Source of the DNA: Lingula anatina
Taxonomy: Eukaryota; Brachiopoda; Lingulata; Lingulida; Lingulidae
Direction of reading: 5' to 3'
Assembly: GCF_001039355.2 (NCBI RefSeq)
Contig: NW_019774625.1
Coordinates: forward strand, 1,048,009-1,112,008
Length of the DNA stretch: 64,000 nucleotides
Positions within the stretch are counted from its first letter, which is position 1; each line of letters starts with the position of its first letter. Shown here piece by piece: positions 38,421-52,035 of the stretch. A program made the position numbers and the translations under genes. Under the pieces are notes generated by a model. It worked only from the letters and a program-made list of their open reading frames with translations. It searched no databases and was not told the DNA's origin.

Positions 38421-41400
38421 GCTGGGGGTTTAATATATACCACTTGCTGTGTAGTTTTCGTTCGTCTTTATCATACTTCCCAAGGTTCAATTATATACTT
38501 AAACACGAACTTAAGTTCACCTTTTCTATATGGACTCTCCTCTCGGTGCTTTTTATCGATGTTTTTCGTGATCCATTGTCTTTATTGCATTTGTGTGTTT
38601 TGTCGAAACCGTATAGGCACACAGGGGATATTGCAAAGATGCACAGAGATCAGTATTATATCAATTATCATGCGAAAAGTAGTGTTTTTACCGAGAAAAT
38701 AATGTTACAGTCAGCGACGAAAATGTGAAAAGGCTGACACCCGTGAAGGTTGAATAAACGCTTTGTATCAATAATCCTGAATCCCATTATCAGAGCCATG
38801 GGCTAAGTTATTTTCAGGTTTTGAATGTATGCTTTCTTTCTTTTTTATCCGGATGTGCTATTTAATATCCATGCAATGGTAAGAGAAAACTTAAATGCCT
38901 TCAGCATCACCTCAGCATCATGTCTAAGTTGTGATATGAAGCAAAGTTGGATTCAACGTTGGGACCATATAGCGTTAGATTCACGGCAAAATTTTACAGG
39001 TACCTGCGAATTGATTCAATCTAATATCAATTGTAAGATATAGTTAAACTTGGGCTTGGTTTTAACGTTGGTGAAATAGATATTGATTAAAGGACCCTAG
39101 CATGGTGATTTGCCCGTCAGCGTGACTTTGACCATTTTTCACTTTTGAAATGACATAGAGTGCGCGCTGTGCGCATTCAATACACAATATCACAATCTCC
39201 GCGTATTCCCGTTGAACTGTTAACCTACAATTTAGTGCGAGTTTTTTTCTCAGACTTTTATTTTACTAGTCAGAATATAGAAATTGATCTATACAAGAAG
39301 GCAGTAGAACGTTTCTTCCAAACCACTCAGAACAAACAACCAAAGGAAATTGTGAGAACTGGCATGATTTCGAAAATTATTGTGTAATAGTCGAGTTGAA
39401 TCTTCATGTAATGTACTGTGCACACTAAATGATATCTGAACTAATTTCATGGTTAATGTCAATACCGACTATGGAAATCTGATTGATTGGGTCAAGCACT
39501 GTGCAATATTTCGAAAATTGAAAATAACGAAAAAAGGCCGACCTATATTGTTAGCATTAAGTTCCAACGGTTACTTTTGATATAAAAAGACAGCGCCACA
39601 TCTGAGTGAAATGTTTCAATAGTCGCAAACAACGGACCTTGGACACGTGTTTTCAATTTGAAAATACCACAAGAAAGCTTAAATCATGCTCTATTCAAAT
39701 ATATTTATAAATTGCATGCACATGATTTTGCATTTTGGAAATGAGGCTTAGGCTGTCAATTATAAGTCAGTGATGAATGGACAATTAAATCCTTTTATAT
39801 CCCATTGACTTCATCTGAAAATCAAGCTACAATTGTTTATTGTTGACAATAACTTAGTATGGAATGTAATACTTTTCATTCATAGTTAATTGAGATAACT
39901 GCTGGATGATTTTAAATGTACACTTTGTTACTAGTGTTTTGGGTTACAGGTTTTTACAAAATTGGCAAAAATTCAAGTTTTGTAACCTTGGCAACAAGTA
40001 TTTTGAAAGTAAATAATTTTCGTTTGGATTGTTTGGGACTAAGGTCTAACACTGCACAAAAAGGAAGGAAATCGATTCCTGACCCTTGGCGCAGTATATC
40101 TGTTTTTTAAAGACAGACAACTCTCAAGTGTTGAATGGCAGAAGATCTGCTGAAGATAGTTGGGCTCCGTACCATGCGTTATTTTCCCAATGAGCTACTT
40201 AGTGTTACTTGGGTAATGCTTTAAGGCTTAGTCCGAGCTCTTGGATTACTTACTTGAACCAATCTCAAGTGTGATTAATATCATATCTAAAATTCATTAC
40301 CCATAACGATTTCACTGGCTTCAGCAGTATTACGTGAAGCCACACAAATTCTAAATCTTACTTTCGAAATAAAAAGGGCAAAGGCTAGCTCACCACAGCC
40401 ATCTTAACCAGGGGTAGAATTAAAGATATAAAATAACTTTGGATTCAGAAATGCGTTTTTTATTTGATTGCTACGCCTCTCAAACAGTTATATAAGGGAA
40501 ATTTTAGGCAGTCAGTGCAAATGCAAATTGTTGTAGATGAAAAAAAGAGTGTACAAAGTGCGCAACAGCTATTTCAATTATGGATTTGAAGATTACGTGA
40601 CTACAGCAGATGAACAAATGCAATTTACCTTGGTGATGCATCGTCCATATGTCCTTTTCGTAAATCACATATCGTAATACGTTCAATATATGGAGTTATT
40701 AGACATGTATAGCTTAAATGGTTCCTTTTCGGAAACGTTTTAAAGCTTTGGTAAGGTGAAAGTCAGACGTTTAGCACACTTACAAGTGTCAATGTCCAAT
40801 AATTATCAAACAAGCTCCCACTTTCCAGGAAAAAGGGATAAGAAGGCTTAACCCATGAGAGAGTTATGTGGTTTGATAAGAGATATTTGCGCCATAAGTT
40901 AACTAAATTTCGTAACGGACAAAGTCCTAAAATTGACAGGCAGATGGAAGGTTCAGTTACACAATGATCATTGAATGCGAATTTCTATTTGTTGTGAAAT
41001 TATATAAGAGTGACTCTTGGAGATGCCGACTCTCTATGCCTCATCAGCCACCAGCGCCTTGCCTTTTCGATGCAGTAGAATGCAACACGCTTGAAAACTT
41101 TCATTTGAATACATGAAACAAACTCTGATGTCCATTAAGTGGGTTATACCCTTATTTCGGTATATAGGCCTATAATACTGTGTTTTTTATTTCACAAACG
41201 TACATCATGTTTAATCATGTACTTTCCATCCAAAATAAAAGCAACATAAGTTTTTTTATGGAAGTTTGTTTTTACATCGGATGAATAAGCAATGACTGAT
41301 TCACGGTAGACAGAAATTACAAATGTATGTTGCAAATGGACATAGTAATATTTAATTGTATATTTTATAGACAAAAAGACACAAATAACACAATAAGCTT

Positions 41401-41759
41401 GCTATTGCTTATTAATCTTTTATGCTAAAATGTGTTTCAGTTATTGGCCAGGAACACTAGAAGAATAAACCAACATTTCACTCCATTAGACTTTTTGTTA
41501 TAAATATAAGACCTCCCCGTTTCACGCAGACAGAAAACCACGGAAGAATTAACCACCCCTCCTACCTCAAAGAGTTAATTGTTACCACATCCTTGAGATC
41601 GTATAACAAATTTTGGGAAATAAAATGTTAACACCTTATATTAATATTATATTAATATTCTATCTGCTGTTTGTACGTGGTATAAGGCTTTTGCCTTCTT
41701 GTTAACTCACGTTGAGAGAGTTTGCCATGCAGAACCACCTCTAAGTACCCTTAAATAGT
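38421..41759. other. Spacer with no recognised gene
   Basis: No supportable exon, RNA gene or repeat. Several frames of 60-106 codons have no recognisable domain and no matching splice signals. Confidence 0.55.
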
Positions 41760-42510
41760 AAAATAAAAACTGCTTCTGACAAGGATTATTCAGAAAATTG
41801 ATGTTCTTTGCAGATTGCGTACGCCACTAGAGCATTGATTCCATTTACAGGACATCACCAGTGAAATCTATAATAAAAACTAAACTGTCCACCTGCCGGA
41901 TCCGGTGAACCTGTTAATTGTGGGAAAATTGGTACTGACGAGAAAGGGTTATTCCGAATAATAATACTCGTTAAACGTGCGGAGCGATAACCAAATATAA
42001 TTTTGAATATTGGTTTTATTTGCAGGACATCACTTAATGTTATCTAAAATAAGTAACACCCCTGCCTGTTAATATCTGCCTCCATAACCTGTTAATAGGG
42101 AGATAATTAGTTAGGACGAGTAAGTGTTATTCGGAATGGTAATGTTCTTTGTAGCGTCCATTTACAGGATGTCACCAAGTAATCTAGAAGAAAAACGTAA
42201 CTGTTTTCCAGGACACCAAAATTATTCTACAGGTAGTAGAAATATCGAACTACTAGATTTAAAAAACATGTTAATAGTACCAAAACTGCTACTGAGAAGG
42301 AAGGGCCATTTTGAATAATTGTTATTCATGAGTATTGGTATTATTTTACCTTCAACAACCCATAAACTGTGCAAAAAATAAAATAATAATAAAAAATAAT
42401 AAAAAATAAAAATAAAAAACTGCTCTTGACAAGAAAGGGTATTTCTGAACATTGGTTCAGTTGTAGGATGCTACCAAACGGTATCTAGAATAAAACAAAT
42501 CTTCAGTCGT
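41760..42510 (+). repeat. Degenerate tandem array, about five units of 135-180 bases
   Basis: Units restart with GACAAG/GACGAG..AAGGGTTATTC near 41779, 41938, 42114, 42292 and 42428. Each then has a block like CATTTACAGGACATCACCA and most have ATCTA.AATAAAA. CTGTTAATA.TG recurs between them. Spacings are about 159, 176, 178 and 136. An A/ATAA-rich patch interrupts at 42374-42418. Not coding. Confidence 0.7.
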
Positions 42511-43229
42511 AAAAAGTATTATTCTGTTTAGACAGTGCACTGGTACATTCAGGCAGTTTGTCATTGTTCACTTTTCACATCATTGCCTTGGTCCCATTAT
42601 TCAATTCACTCTCATTAGTCATCACCCTCATTATTCATCTTCACAACCTTCGGCTTTAAAAAGCCCACCCTGGTCCTCTCCCATATTTCTTACTTCCTTC
42701 CCTTGTTACTACATGATCGAGTATCCATATTTCATTAATCTCAATAACACATTGACAACTGACAAGGTTTGGGCTGTGTATAGTTAAGGTATATTTCATT
42801 TGGAAAGTGTTCTGTTACAGTTGTACGTTCATATCGCCAGCCTTAGTTGATGAGAGCTTTTGGTGAACCTGTAACGTACAACAACTGTACAAGACTGTTA
42901 TCCTTTAAGACGCGTAAACTTTGAATACCACCAATAACATTTACAAATACTGGTTTCTCAGCAAACGTTGGTGCTCTGTGTATTATTTCACCCATGTGTA
43001 TAGAATCTGTACATGTATCTCACTATATATACATATATAAACAGTTTCTTTAAATTATTTTTATATGTGTGTGCTCATATCTGTTATCCCCATGTTCAGC
43101 AGTACAATACGCGCAGCTTCGTGACATTGGCCTACATGTACATTGGGCCCTGGAACACTTCCCTGATTAAACCAGAGGAACTGAGGAGAGATTCCACCCC
43201 TAGATAATATCCCACCAGCGAGATTTACT
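42511..43229 (+). repeat. Spacer containing dispersed repeat copy 2 (42580-42740)
   Basis: Blocks CCCATTATTCA, ACTCTCAT, CTGGTCCTCTCCCATATTTC and ATCGAGT occur in the same order as at 4840-4985. Nothing else is recognised in this stretch. Confidence 0.5.
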
Positions 43230-44100
43230 TCATTCCAATGAGATTAATACCATTCGAGTTGAAATTTAGCTATGGGTGTATCTTTTTAGTTGTGGAGTAA
43301 TAGGACTTGGCAAATATGCGAAGTTCAGTTCATGGTGATAGGTAGGTCATGGTGAAGATTAGGTAAAATTCTACGTCACAGTCGGATTGCAAGTACTTGA
43401 CTTCCTATTCTAGTTCAATAGTAACTATGGGTGTATCTCCGTCAGTTTTGGAGATATGATGGCAAAAAATTTGCAAAGTGTATATATTATGGTGAAAAGT
43501 AGGTCAAAGGTCAAATTCAAGGTCCAGTAAGATTTCAAATATATAACTTACTATTCAAGTTCAATAGTAACTGTGGGCGCACCTCTGCTACTTTTGTAGT
43601 ATTTCACATTTTATTTTCACCATTGAACATTGTGACATTGTCCTTTTTGATATAGCCCACCTCCTAAACCGTATTAAAAAAAAAGCGACACCACCTCCAG
43701 TGTTGCGCTTGACAAGCTCTACAAAGTGCAACAAACAAGAGATCTTTAGCATTTACGGTTCCAGCTTTGGAGAGGGTTTTCACTTTCGGGATCTAATAGC
43801 TGCTTCTCCCGTAAAAATCTACCGATTGGACACAAACTCACGAAGATGAAGAGAAACCTGAAGAGTAACTCCTCATTATAATATGAAAAATAAGGTCTGT
43901 TTAGTTTCTGAAAATCGACACAAAGATTTTCTCACAGAAAATTCCAATGTTTCCGAAATTTTGGCCCATTTGATCTTAACATAAAAGTCAAAGGTCAAAT
44001 TCAAGGGTATACTTATTTGAAATCTCCACATATGACTTTTGGTCAGCCTCCTAAGTAACTATCGTCATAATTTCTTCGGTTTGGATGTATTTAGCATTTA
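43230..44100 (+). repeat. Repeat family with AGGTCAAAGGTCA units, copy 1
   Basis: About three degenerate units with the ordered phrases TTCATGGTGA, AGGTCAAAGGTCAAATTCAA (43501), TTCAATAGTAACTATGGG and TTTTGGAGATAT. A variant unit with AAGTCAAAGGTCA lies at 43985-43997. GACACCACCTCCAGTGTTG at 43687-43705, followed by CAAGCTCT, is shared with the second locus. No coding capacity. Confidence 0.75.
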
Positions 44101-45753
44101 ATTTTCCAAAATTTGGACAAGGGTGCATTGCGAAAGACCCCACACCAGGGCAAATACACTGACAGAGCCCAAAATCTAGGGGGATCAAGTTGAGATTATG
44201 TGTGACCTTAATCCAAGGGATGGAGAAGCAGGACCTTGTTATCTAGGAGGAGAAGCAGTAACGGTGACACGCACCTGCCGACATAAAGAACTTTATAACA
44301 ACTATATTAAAATACAACCATTATTTTCTAAGAATAATGTTTTGGAGTTGCCAGACAAATATGAAATACGGTAGAGCTTTTTTTGTCAACAACATGATTC
44401 TGCCAGCATAGGAAATAATACATACCCTCATTAGGCTTACAAACTGGATATGAAAACAACGTAGCACACTAGGTAGAGCGGTCGTAAACAAATAAATCGT
44501 CTTACTGATGCTTACAGTTCATTTGATAATCCGATGACTTCACTGCCTGCGACTACATTACTTTTGTCCACCAGTCTTATACAGAAGATTTACATGGAAA
44601 TCAGAGAAAGGAGATTACATTACAAAGATCAAATAGGTTATAGAAGATCAGATCAGATCAGATCCTCTGCTGAATCCTTCCACCTTAGTTTATGTACCGT
44701 GCCAGGTTGCATAATATTTTCTTACTGGAGAACTAATTTGAAAACAGAAGGTCCAATATAACAGTTGCCTAATGAACCTTCTCCTCAGAGCGACATACTT
44801 AATGCACCGCAGTACAAAGTGGAACTCGTCCTCCATATCGATACAGTTCAAACACTAGGGGAAACTTGCTAAATTCGATGAACACCGCTCGAAAGTGGGA
44901 TCAGAGGCTGGTAAGTCTGTCTAGTTTAGGGTTCACTTCTCAATTAATGATTTAACAGTCTGGGTGGGAAATTATGATCTTAGCACTAGCAGTTTATGTC
45001 CAGCAAATTTCTTGAAATCTGATGGGTGATTTAATTAAAACTTTACTGGGTTCCCTTCTTTGGGGGTCACCCTGTAGAAGCTATGCATGGGAGCTATAGA
45101 GCGGTGTGATCATTTCATTTGAATTTCATCACTTATAACTTCAAATCACAAACCAACCCCAGTGATAAATAAGAATACTTAACATCGGTTTTAAAGCTGT
45201 AATCAAATTGCACACGTGGCACCGGGTTGTTTTTCATACATTTGTCAATAATTACACCTATTTTGGCGACTTTTTCTGAAGAGGTTCCGATTGCTATGTC
45301 TACACTCCATTTATTGAGTTGTTGTCCAAAAACACCCCCAAGTATTTCAACAGGTAAAAATGGCACCTTAGCACAATGACAACCATACAATATCGATATG
45401 TTAATCAGCACAGTCCCAGTTAATGCCAAATGTGATAGATTGGAACATGATTAAGGAGGTGAAAGAAAAACTTATATTAGGTTATATAGTAATACATTAC
45501 TATATGTATATATTAGGGTATATAACCTGGTTGGCTACTGAGGCAAGGCCTTTGTCATCGGAGATTATCGAAGATACTACTGACAGCTATTGGATTTTGC
45601 TAAAGGAGGATCACGTGATATGTTTGCCTTGCTTCGGTCAAGTATTACAAAACATGAGCTGGGGAAATTTTCACTGTATTACATGTATGAAGGACACACG
45701 GGTAGTAAAAGAGTTTCGTTTTATCTCGTTTTATTCGTTATGCTATTTTTTTT
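44101..45753. other. Spacer with no recognised gene
   Basis: (AGATC)4 at about 44645-44664. A minus-strand frame at 45133-45429 has coding-like composition but no ATG start and no domain I can name. No other structure. Confidence 0.5.
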
Positions 45754-46433
45754 ATAACTTCACATCTTGACTACGGAAACAGTCTACTGTATGGTCTTCC
45801 TACCTATCAAATTGAAAAATTGCAATCTGTCCAAAATGCTGCAGCACGACTACTGACCAAAATCCCTCTCAGATCAAACATTTCACCCATTTTATTCGAA
45901 CTACATTGACTTCCTGTACGACAGAGAATTGTTTTTAAATTACTGTTGTTTGTTTTTAAATTCACTAGAGGTGAATGCCCCTCATATTTTAACTCGATGC
46001 TACATCCAAGTACACCCAGTCTCACCAGGTCTACCAGATCCACCTCCACTCCTTGTTTTATCAGAAATGATAATAAAAAAACAACCAAAACCTACGGCCA
46101 CAGGGCATTTTCAATTTAAGCACCTATTTTATGGAATCAATTACCCTCACACATTCGGACTATTGACAGTGTTGAGGTTTTTAAAAAAGATTTAAAAACA
46201 TTCTTATTTGCACAGTATTTCAATTAATATCTTCTCATTTTATCAGAAAAAAAATTTTATTGTTCAGACCATTACTATTTTAACCAGTTTTAATTATTTT
46301 AATTTTTTTTTTTTTACCTTAGCTTTTATTATATATATAATAAGTTGTAATCCTAATAATTTTACCTGTAAACAGCACTGAGACGCTAGTGTAGTGCGGT
46401 TTTAAGAAATAAATATTATTATTATTATTATTA
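45754..46433 (+). mobile_element. CR1/L2-type LINE, 3' end of ORF2 and 3' tail, degenerate
   Basis: The frame reads [16 protein letters not shown] then [29 protein letters not shown] and RIVFKLL, ending with a YG.RAFS..AP.LWN.LP block and VFKKDLKTFLFAQYF. This is the C-terminal end of CR1/L2-type reverse transcriptases. The conserved Trp in HWLP is a TGA stop, and another stop falls after AFSI. The element ends in AATAAATATTATTATTA, a typical microsatellite-like 3' tail for these LINEs. It is 5'-truncated and dead. Confidence 0.88.
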
Positions 46434-47385
46434 TTTTTTTTTTGGAGGGGGGGGGGCTAGAGGAAAGGGGTTACCTCAAAACTTAAATGAGTGGAACGTC
46501 TTTTCAGTGCTTCCCTTGGACCCAACATTGTTTACTGAGAAGAGACATCATGCTCGTGAACATTGGATTATCCACAATACCATAACGGTTTTTACCTGGA
46601 TCTAGACAACGCGTACGTGCAAGTTGAGTCACAAAACAATGTTAAAAATAAACAGATTGGCCTTGAATGTAAAAAAAGCAACATAAAACATCAATTTGCG
46701 CTATTTACTTGTACTGGTGGTAGTTTTATTCACATAAGTATAAAATGTAACTATTCATCATAAATGCCAAACACCCAGGCTGTGTATGCCATCACTTCTT
46801 ATCTCTACAAGAGATAAAGATAATCCAAGTAGAATACAAAATAACATTCGTCGACCACATATCGTCTAGCTCACTTTTTTATTTTCAGCATGTTCTATGA
46901 ACGCAGCTATGTTACAAATAACTAATGCTTAATGAGCGACTTCTGTTTTTCTATCGTTTCTATTTTTGTGTGTTTGTCACCCATTTTGCTCTCAAGTCAT
47001 GATAAGATTGATGTCCTTACTATAGAAAATATTTTAGATTCAACAACCTGTTGTTCACAAAATGCGCACACTCGCGCCATCTATCTGTCCAAATTAATCT
47101 CTACTTTTTTAACCCCCTACATGCACATGTGCCAAAGCATACCGAATCCATAATGAAATTGGTGAAATTTTTATTAATTGTCGCTCAACAATTTTTGGTC
47201 ACTTTCTGCTTTGTTGAACTGAATTTTATATGTAACTTTTTTTGGCGTTTTTGCGAGCTTGTACTTATAATTTGTACATATATAACTGCACTAGTGTATA
47301 AAATACTAGTAACCGTTAGGATATAATATTCTTAAAATTCATTTGTGCACCCTACCCAAAGCAATAGAAACATATACATGTATAA
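46434..47385. other. Spacer between two LINE fragments
   Basis: G-run at about 46445-46456. No exon or repeat recognised. Confidence 0.5.
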
Positions 47386-47960
47386 CACCCATATCGTTAA
47401 CACCACTTCTGTCAAAGTTATAAGAGGGTTTTGTAGTGGCATGGATCTGGAACAGTATCTCGGAAAAATTGATCACAGACACTTTGGCAGCATAAAGGGT
47501 AGTTGCACAACTTTTGTTTTGACTGCATGGAGCCATGGATATCGTTGCCAAGTCAGCTGTCTGCCTCGATAGAATGCTACTAGAAAACTACACTAACGCG
47601 TTTGACAAAATGAGCATTCACTACTATTACAAAAACTGTATTATTTGGGACTGCATGAGGTCATCATTAGGTGGGTCACCGACTTCCTCACAGAGAGGAA
47701 GCAATGTGTGAAAATCCAGAATACTTAGTCAGAATGGTTCACTATTAATGCTGTACTTTTTGTGGTCATGGTCAATGACCTCAACAGGTTCAAGGACGCC
47801 TTTAAATGTGTTGTTGACACAACTCTAATTACTTTTGGCACCATAAGCTCTTCTGGAATCTGCCGCAACACAAACCTTCCAATGGTCACATGAAAACAAC
47901 ATGCCCATAAATTCCAAGAAAACAAAGGAGATAAGGTTCGATTTCACAAAATCTGGTCAT
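47386..47960 (+). mobile_element. CR1-like LINE reverse-transcriptase domain, frameshifted
   Basis: RT motifs appear in natural order in shifting frames: PISLTPLLSK, then KIDHRHFGSIKGSCTT, then a motif A remnant (NAFDKM), then RWVTDFLTERKQCVKI, then LFVVMVNDL, then CVVDTTL where the catalytic [YF].DD belongs, then WSHENNMPINSKKTKEIRF. There are several frameshifts and stops, and the catalytic Asp pair is lost. It is dead. N-terminal endonuclease and 3' end are absent. Confidence 0.87.
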
Positions 47961-48059
47961 TATCTGGACTGACAAAGTGCCGAATTGATAAAAGTCGGAT
48001 TCGTACAGAAAACAGTTTTTAAAATACTGTATCCAAACATTTCGTAGATTTAGGCATTA

Positions 48060-48060
<1 letters not shown>

Positions 48061-48091
<31 letters not shown>
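48061..48091. repeat. Poly-A run (A31)
   Basis: Directly visible, about 100 bases beyond the LINE RT fragment. It may be a retroposition tail, but the bases between are not recognisably LINE. Confidence 0.95.
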
Positions 48092-48093
<2 letters not shown>

Positions 48094-51000
48094 TTCCTTT
48101 GCAAAGCAGGCGCAACAATTTATGCTGTAAAGTTTGTGAATGTGAATGGAAGAGCATAGACTGAATCATGTATTACCAGAAGTTAAAGAACATTTGCATT
48201 CCCTGAGACACTGTAAGGATTTAATATCCCAAAACTTAGTTCTGTTAGGTCTGCAAAGACTTTTATCACATGGGCTCTCAGAAAATTCAATTTATAAACG
48301 TTGGTTGAACTATTTTAAAGAAACTAATTAATTTAATATTTTATTAATTGAACTTTCTGATGTCATTAATCTATTTTTAAAAAGTAGTTTTATTTAATAG
48401 TTTAATCAGTGGATTATGTTGAAATGTCATGATGTGCTTCAGTTACTTATATCACTCTTTTATAACTTGCATGTAAAATCAAACTTTCAGTTGTAAGAAT
48501 AAAGATCATTAGAACTTGAAAATGACAATATGACATATTTGACTATATTATATAATGCTGAATTTCCTTTGCCAGGCTTTTAATAATTTAGAAATATACT
48601 CACCAAGAAGAAAAAGGCAATTAGGCATCATCATCATGATCATCTAAGATACAACTAATAATCCATTGTCATTACTTACGGTACCGGAATCTCAATAAGC
48701 ATATAATAACAGTTGAACGTCCCTTGGTTAACATTCGGTTTCTCTTCTCAGTTCTTGAAGTAGCAGCTAGGTGCTAGTAAGCGGGCAATGATGCTTTGGA
48801 CAATTTGTGTTCACATGGGTTATCTATTTTTCTCTCTGTCCAGCAGTATATAATGCCAAGGGTGAATAATCTCCAATTTCTCGATCATTTGAATAGTCCG
48901 AATATTTGAAAGTAATGTGTTGCCAAGCCGCATGTATACGCGGACACATGCAGTGAAGACATATTTTACCTCATGCAGGACCTACCTATTCGTGTTCGTA
49001 AACTATAAGAACGTAAGGAATAATCATGATAGACCTGAGCAAAGGTATGATGCAATGATACACATAGGCTTTGAAAAAATGACGTTTTTTCTTGAAAGAA
49101 CCTTTCAGATTTCATAAAACTTACTACTTTGTCACAGCGACGATTTCTTAATTCCCTCATATGTGTTAATATTCTAAACTTGTACTGGGGTGTCTTCGAC
49201 ATTCACGCGTTGACAAGTTAAGTGACAGCTAGGACCCCATTTTAGGTGACAATTTAAAGATTGTCAGACAACTGCACTTGCCATATACTTGATAATACCG
49301 ATGGCACCTCGGGACATGTTGTTCGAAGCTTTCAGTGCCCACGCTCGTTTTTTCTCAGTATAAGATTGGTTGCTATTTCAAAATTTATGTTGTCCATGGC
49401 ATGAAATACAGGGTGTGTGCCACGTTACAAGGAGGTTGAACGTTAGCTTACCATATTTATGTAAGACATATATTTACCACATAAATGATTATGAGATCAG
49501 GCTGTCTCTCCTGTATATATATATATATAATTTAAGTGCTCAGGTGTTGACAATATATTATGCGATGCTGCACGGACGCAAACTCCTGAATATGTAAAAA
49601 ATAGGTTTGCTTACAAAGATAAAAACGACTGTCTGTGGTGGATCGTGACGTGCAGGGCAAAAGTGTTCTCAATAGGCAATTCTGTCGTCCAGTGTCGTCT
49701 TTCAAGTAGGAATACGCATACGCAAATTGGCACAGCAACTGGGCATATCGTTTACATTCTATTTTACCGAACCTATTTTCTGTCCTCTGTCGATTTTTCT
49801 CGGCTAATTTTCTATTTGATGCATTGACATTCCCCACGATCTTCGACAAATGACAAGGCGAAGACACGTCACAAAAAGATTGACAATCGCAGCTGGCATC
49901 ACATTAATGTTCGACCAATAGGCGGCTGCTTCTAGTGCGGTCTTGTGTTAGTTAGTGGTGGGCAACGGGTGGCAACAGACGTTTCCTCAGAATGCGTATG
50001 CTTATTGAGTTCTTTTAAGTTTGTTGGACCCAGCCCTAGATGGACTGTAGAACAGTGGTTTGGCTTCTTGGCCTGTCGTTGGTTTTGTTATAAACGGTGC
50101 ATTTGTATTGCGAACCAAGGTAAATGTCGACCGTGTAATTTGTGACACAGACAATGTAGGACTTCTACGGCACACACCTTTCTGGCTGTCACAAGGAAAA
50201 AAACGTTAATTTTCAGAACTATAACCACGGACCCCGATTGGTAATGTATGTTCACTGTTTTCTTATTACGCTTAACTTTGAAAAATAACTGCCTCTGGTA
50301 AACATCCGGTTTATTCACGGTAACATAGGTGCATTAAGATGCAATGGTTACTGAAGACAGTTTTCAGTGATTGTTGCGCAATCAAAGGCAGTTTGTAGGT
50401 GATGTTTGCAGTAAGGTAGTGTACGGCAGTTTTACGATCGTAATAAATGCTCATGTAGACATATATCTTCTGCGAAGACTTATTCAAGCTCATCCAGTGT
50501 GATCAAACACGGTGCTTTCATTTTAATTGGATTGATGGTGACAACTGAAGCAAGCACGAGGTGGAATAGTTGGTAATCGTTGTGGTCAAAGTGTCCATTT
50601 GTGCAGTTGTTCATTTCTAATCCTTATAGATTTTTTCTGAATGCATAGGCTGGAGTTCCGTAATTGGATGGGTAGTGGGGACCGGGCAGTTAATGACTTT
50701 TCATATGCTTAATTTAATAACTTGGGGCGTACGGAAACAAATCCTTGTAACGCACTTATTTTATGTGTATTAAAATAGGCAAGTCAAATAACATACAACT
50801 CTGACGAAATTTAGTGTTTATAATGAATGTATATTTATAGTTTACCCTTTTCGCATGAATTTTATCTAATCAAAAAAGTGAAAAAATGATGTAAAAAGTT
50901 CTAAATGGTTAAACGGTTAACCAAAAACAGGTCTTTGTGGTTTGATAGTTATATAACCCTACCCACCTGTGTGTAAACACACACACGTGTATACACACAC

Positions 51001-52035
51001 ATTTGAGTTTGAGATTTTAGTTGGTATTTATCTTCCGTGTGTGTGTGTTTCCATGCTATATTAGATTATTAATATGACTGATGCTTTTTGTAATATCTAC
51101 GGGTGGCAATCTATCAATTATACAGATGGTCGGCGGCACCGCTAGGAAGGCAGGGCATGTAAGTAGTCTGTCACGTCATGAGGCTCGTCTATCGTGAGTT
51201 GATTTTCTTCTGCTACATGCCACCAGGAAAGCGTGTAGTTTGAAAGCTGAACTGAGTTGGCTATTGCCCGTGGTCGTCTGACCTTTGACATTTGATCACC
51301 GAGCTTCTGATTTGCTTACCTTGTTATTACTGCTGCCTGTAGTTGATCCCGTCAAGTTTTGTTACATCCAACGTGACCGGCTGCATAATGACAATGAACT
51401 CTTACAATACATCGATATTTTCGGCTGGTGCTAGTCCTCATTATTAACGTTGTTAAATCCTGATAATTCAAGTGCTTCCCACATTGTAGTAGTATGTTAC
51501 CACAACGAAAAATACCATTAGTGTTTGATTTGATGATTTTCAGTCTGTGTGCTGCAGAAATCATGAAGATTTTAATGAATGGGAAACAAAGGAAATTTGT
51601 CATTCTTCTATTTAATTCTAGTGTTACTAAGTGAATGATGGACTAAGTGCTTACGCGAACAGTCACTTTTTCATAGTCATATGTTTTAATCTAACGTTGT
51701 AATCGATGTGTAAATAAAAAACTATTTTCGAATAAATCCATTATATGACGTGTTTTGGAGAAAATCACTTAGTTTCAATAACCCAATGAAAGAAGATGAA
51801 ACTAACGCACATGTCCTCGATATGAAATCAAGATCGTGGGGAACAAATGTGCACGTTGCACATCTATAAACATAGATTAATTGCATTTAAAACTGATTCA
51901 TTCCCTTTCTTTCTCTTTGTGAATGGAGTGGTTAGAACACACGAATCGAACCGAATACCCCCGTCCCTAGCTGTTTTGATGCAAAGTGGTTAAATCATAA
52001 ATAGTTACCAAAGCAATTAGTAACTTACATTACTC
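48092..52035. other. Spacer with no recognised gene
   Basis: (TA)n at about 49513-49528 and alternating GT/CA patches near 50970-51050. A plus-strand frame at 48146-48331 begins with ATG just after the A31 run, but it has no recognisable domain. A minus-strand frame at 49532-49867 has no ATG start. No RNA genes seen. Confidence 0.5.

Noticed and set aside
45133-45429. Minus-strand 98-codon frame with coding-like composition and a hydrophobic start
   Set aside because: It begins with TTG, has a stop just upstream, has no clear acceptor or donor, and the sequence matches no family I can name. A vague likeness to receptor guanylate-cyclase ectodomains was too weak to report.
49532-49867. Minus-strand 111-codon frame
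   Set aside because: It starts with GTG, contains no known motif, and has no credible acceptor.
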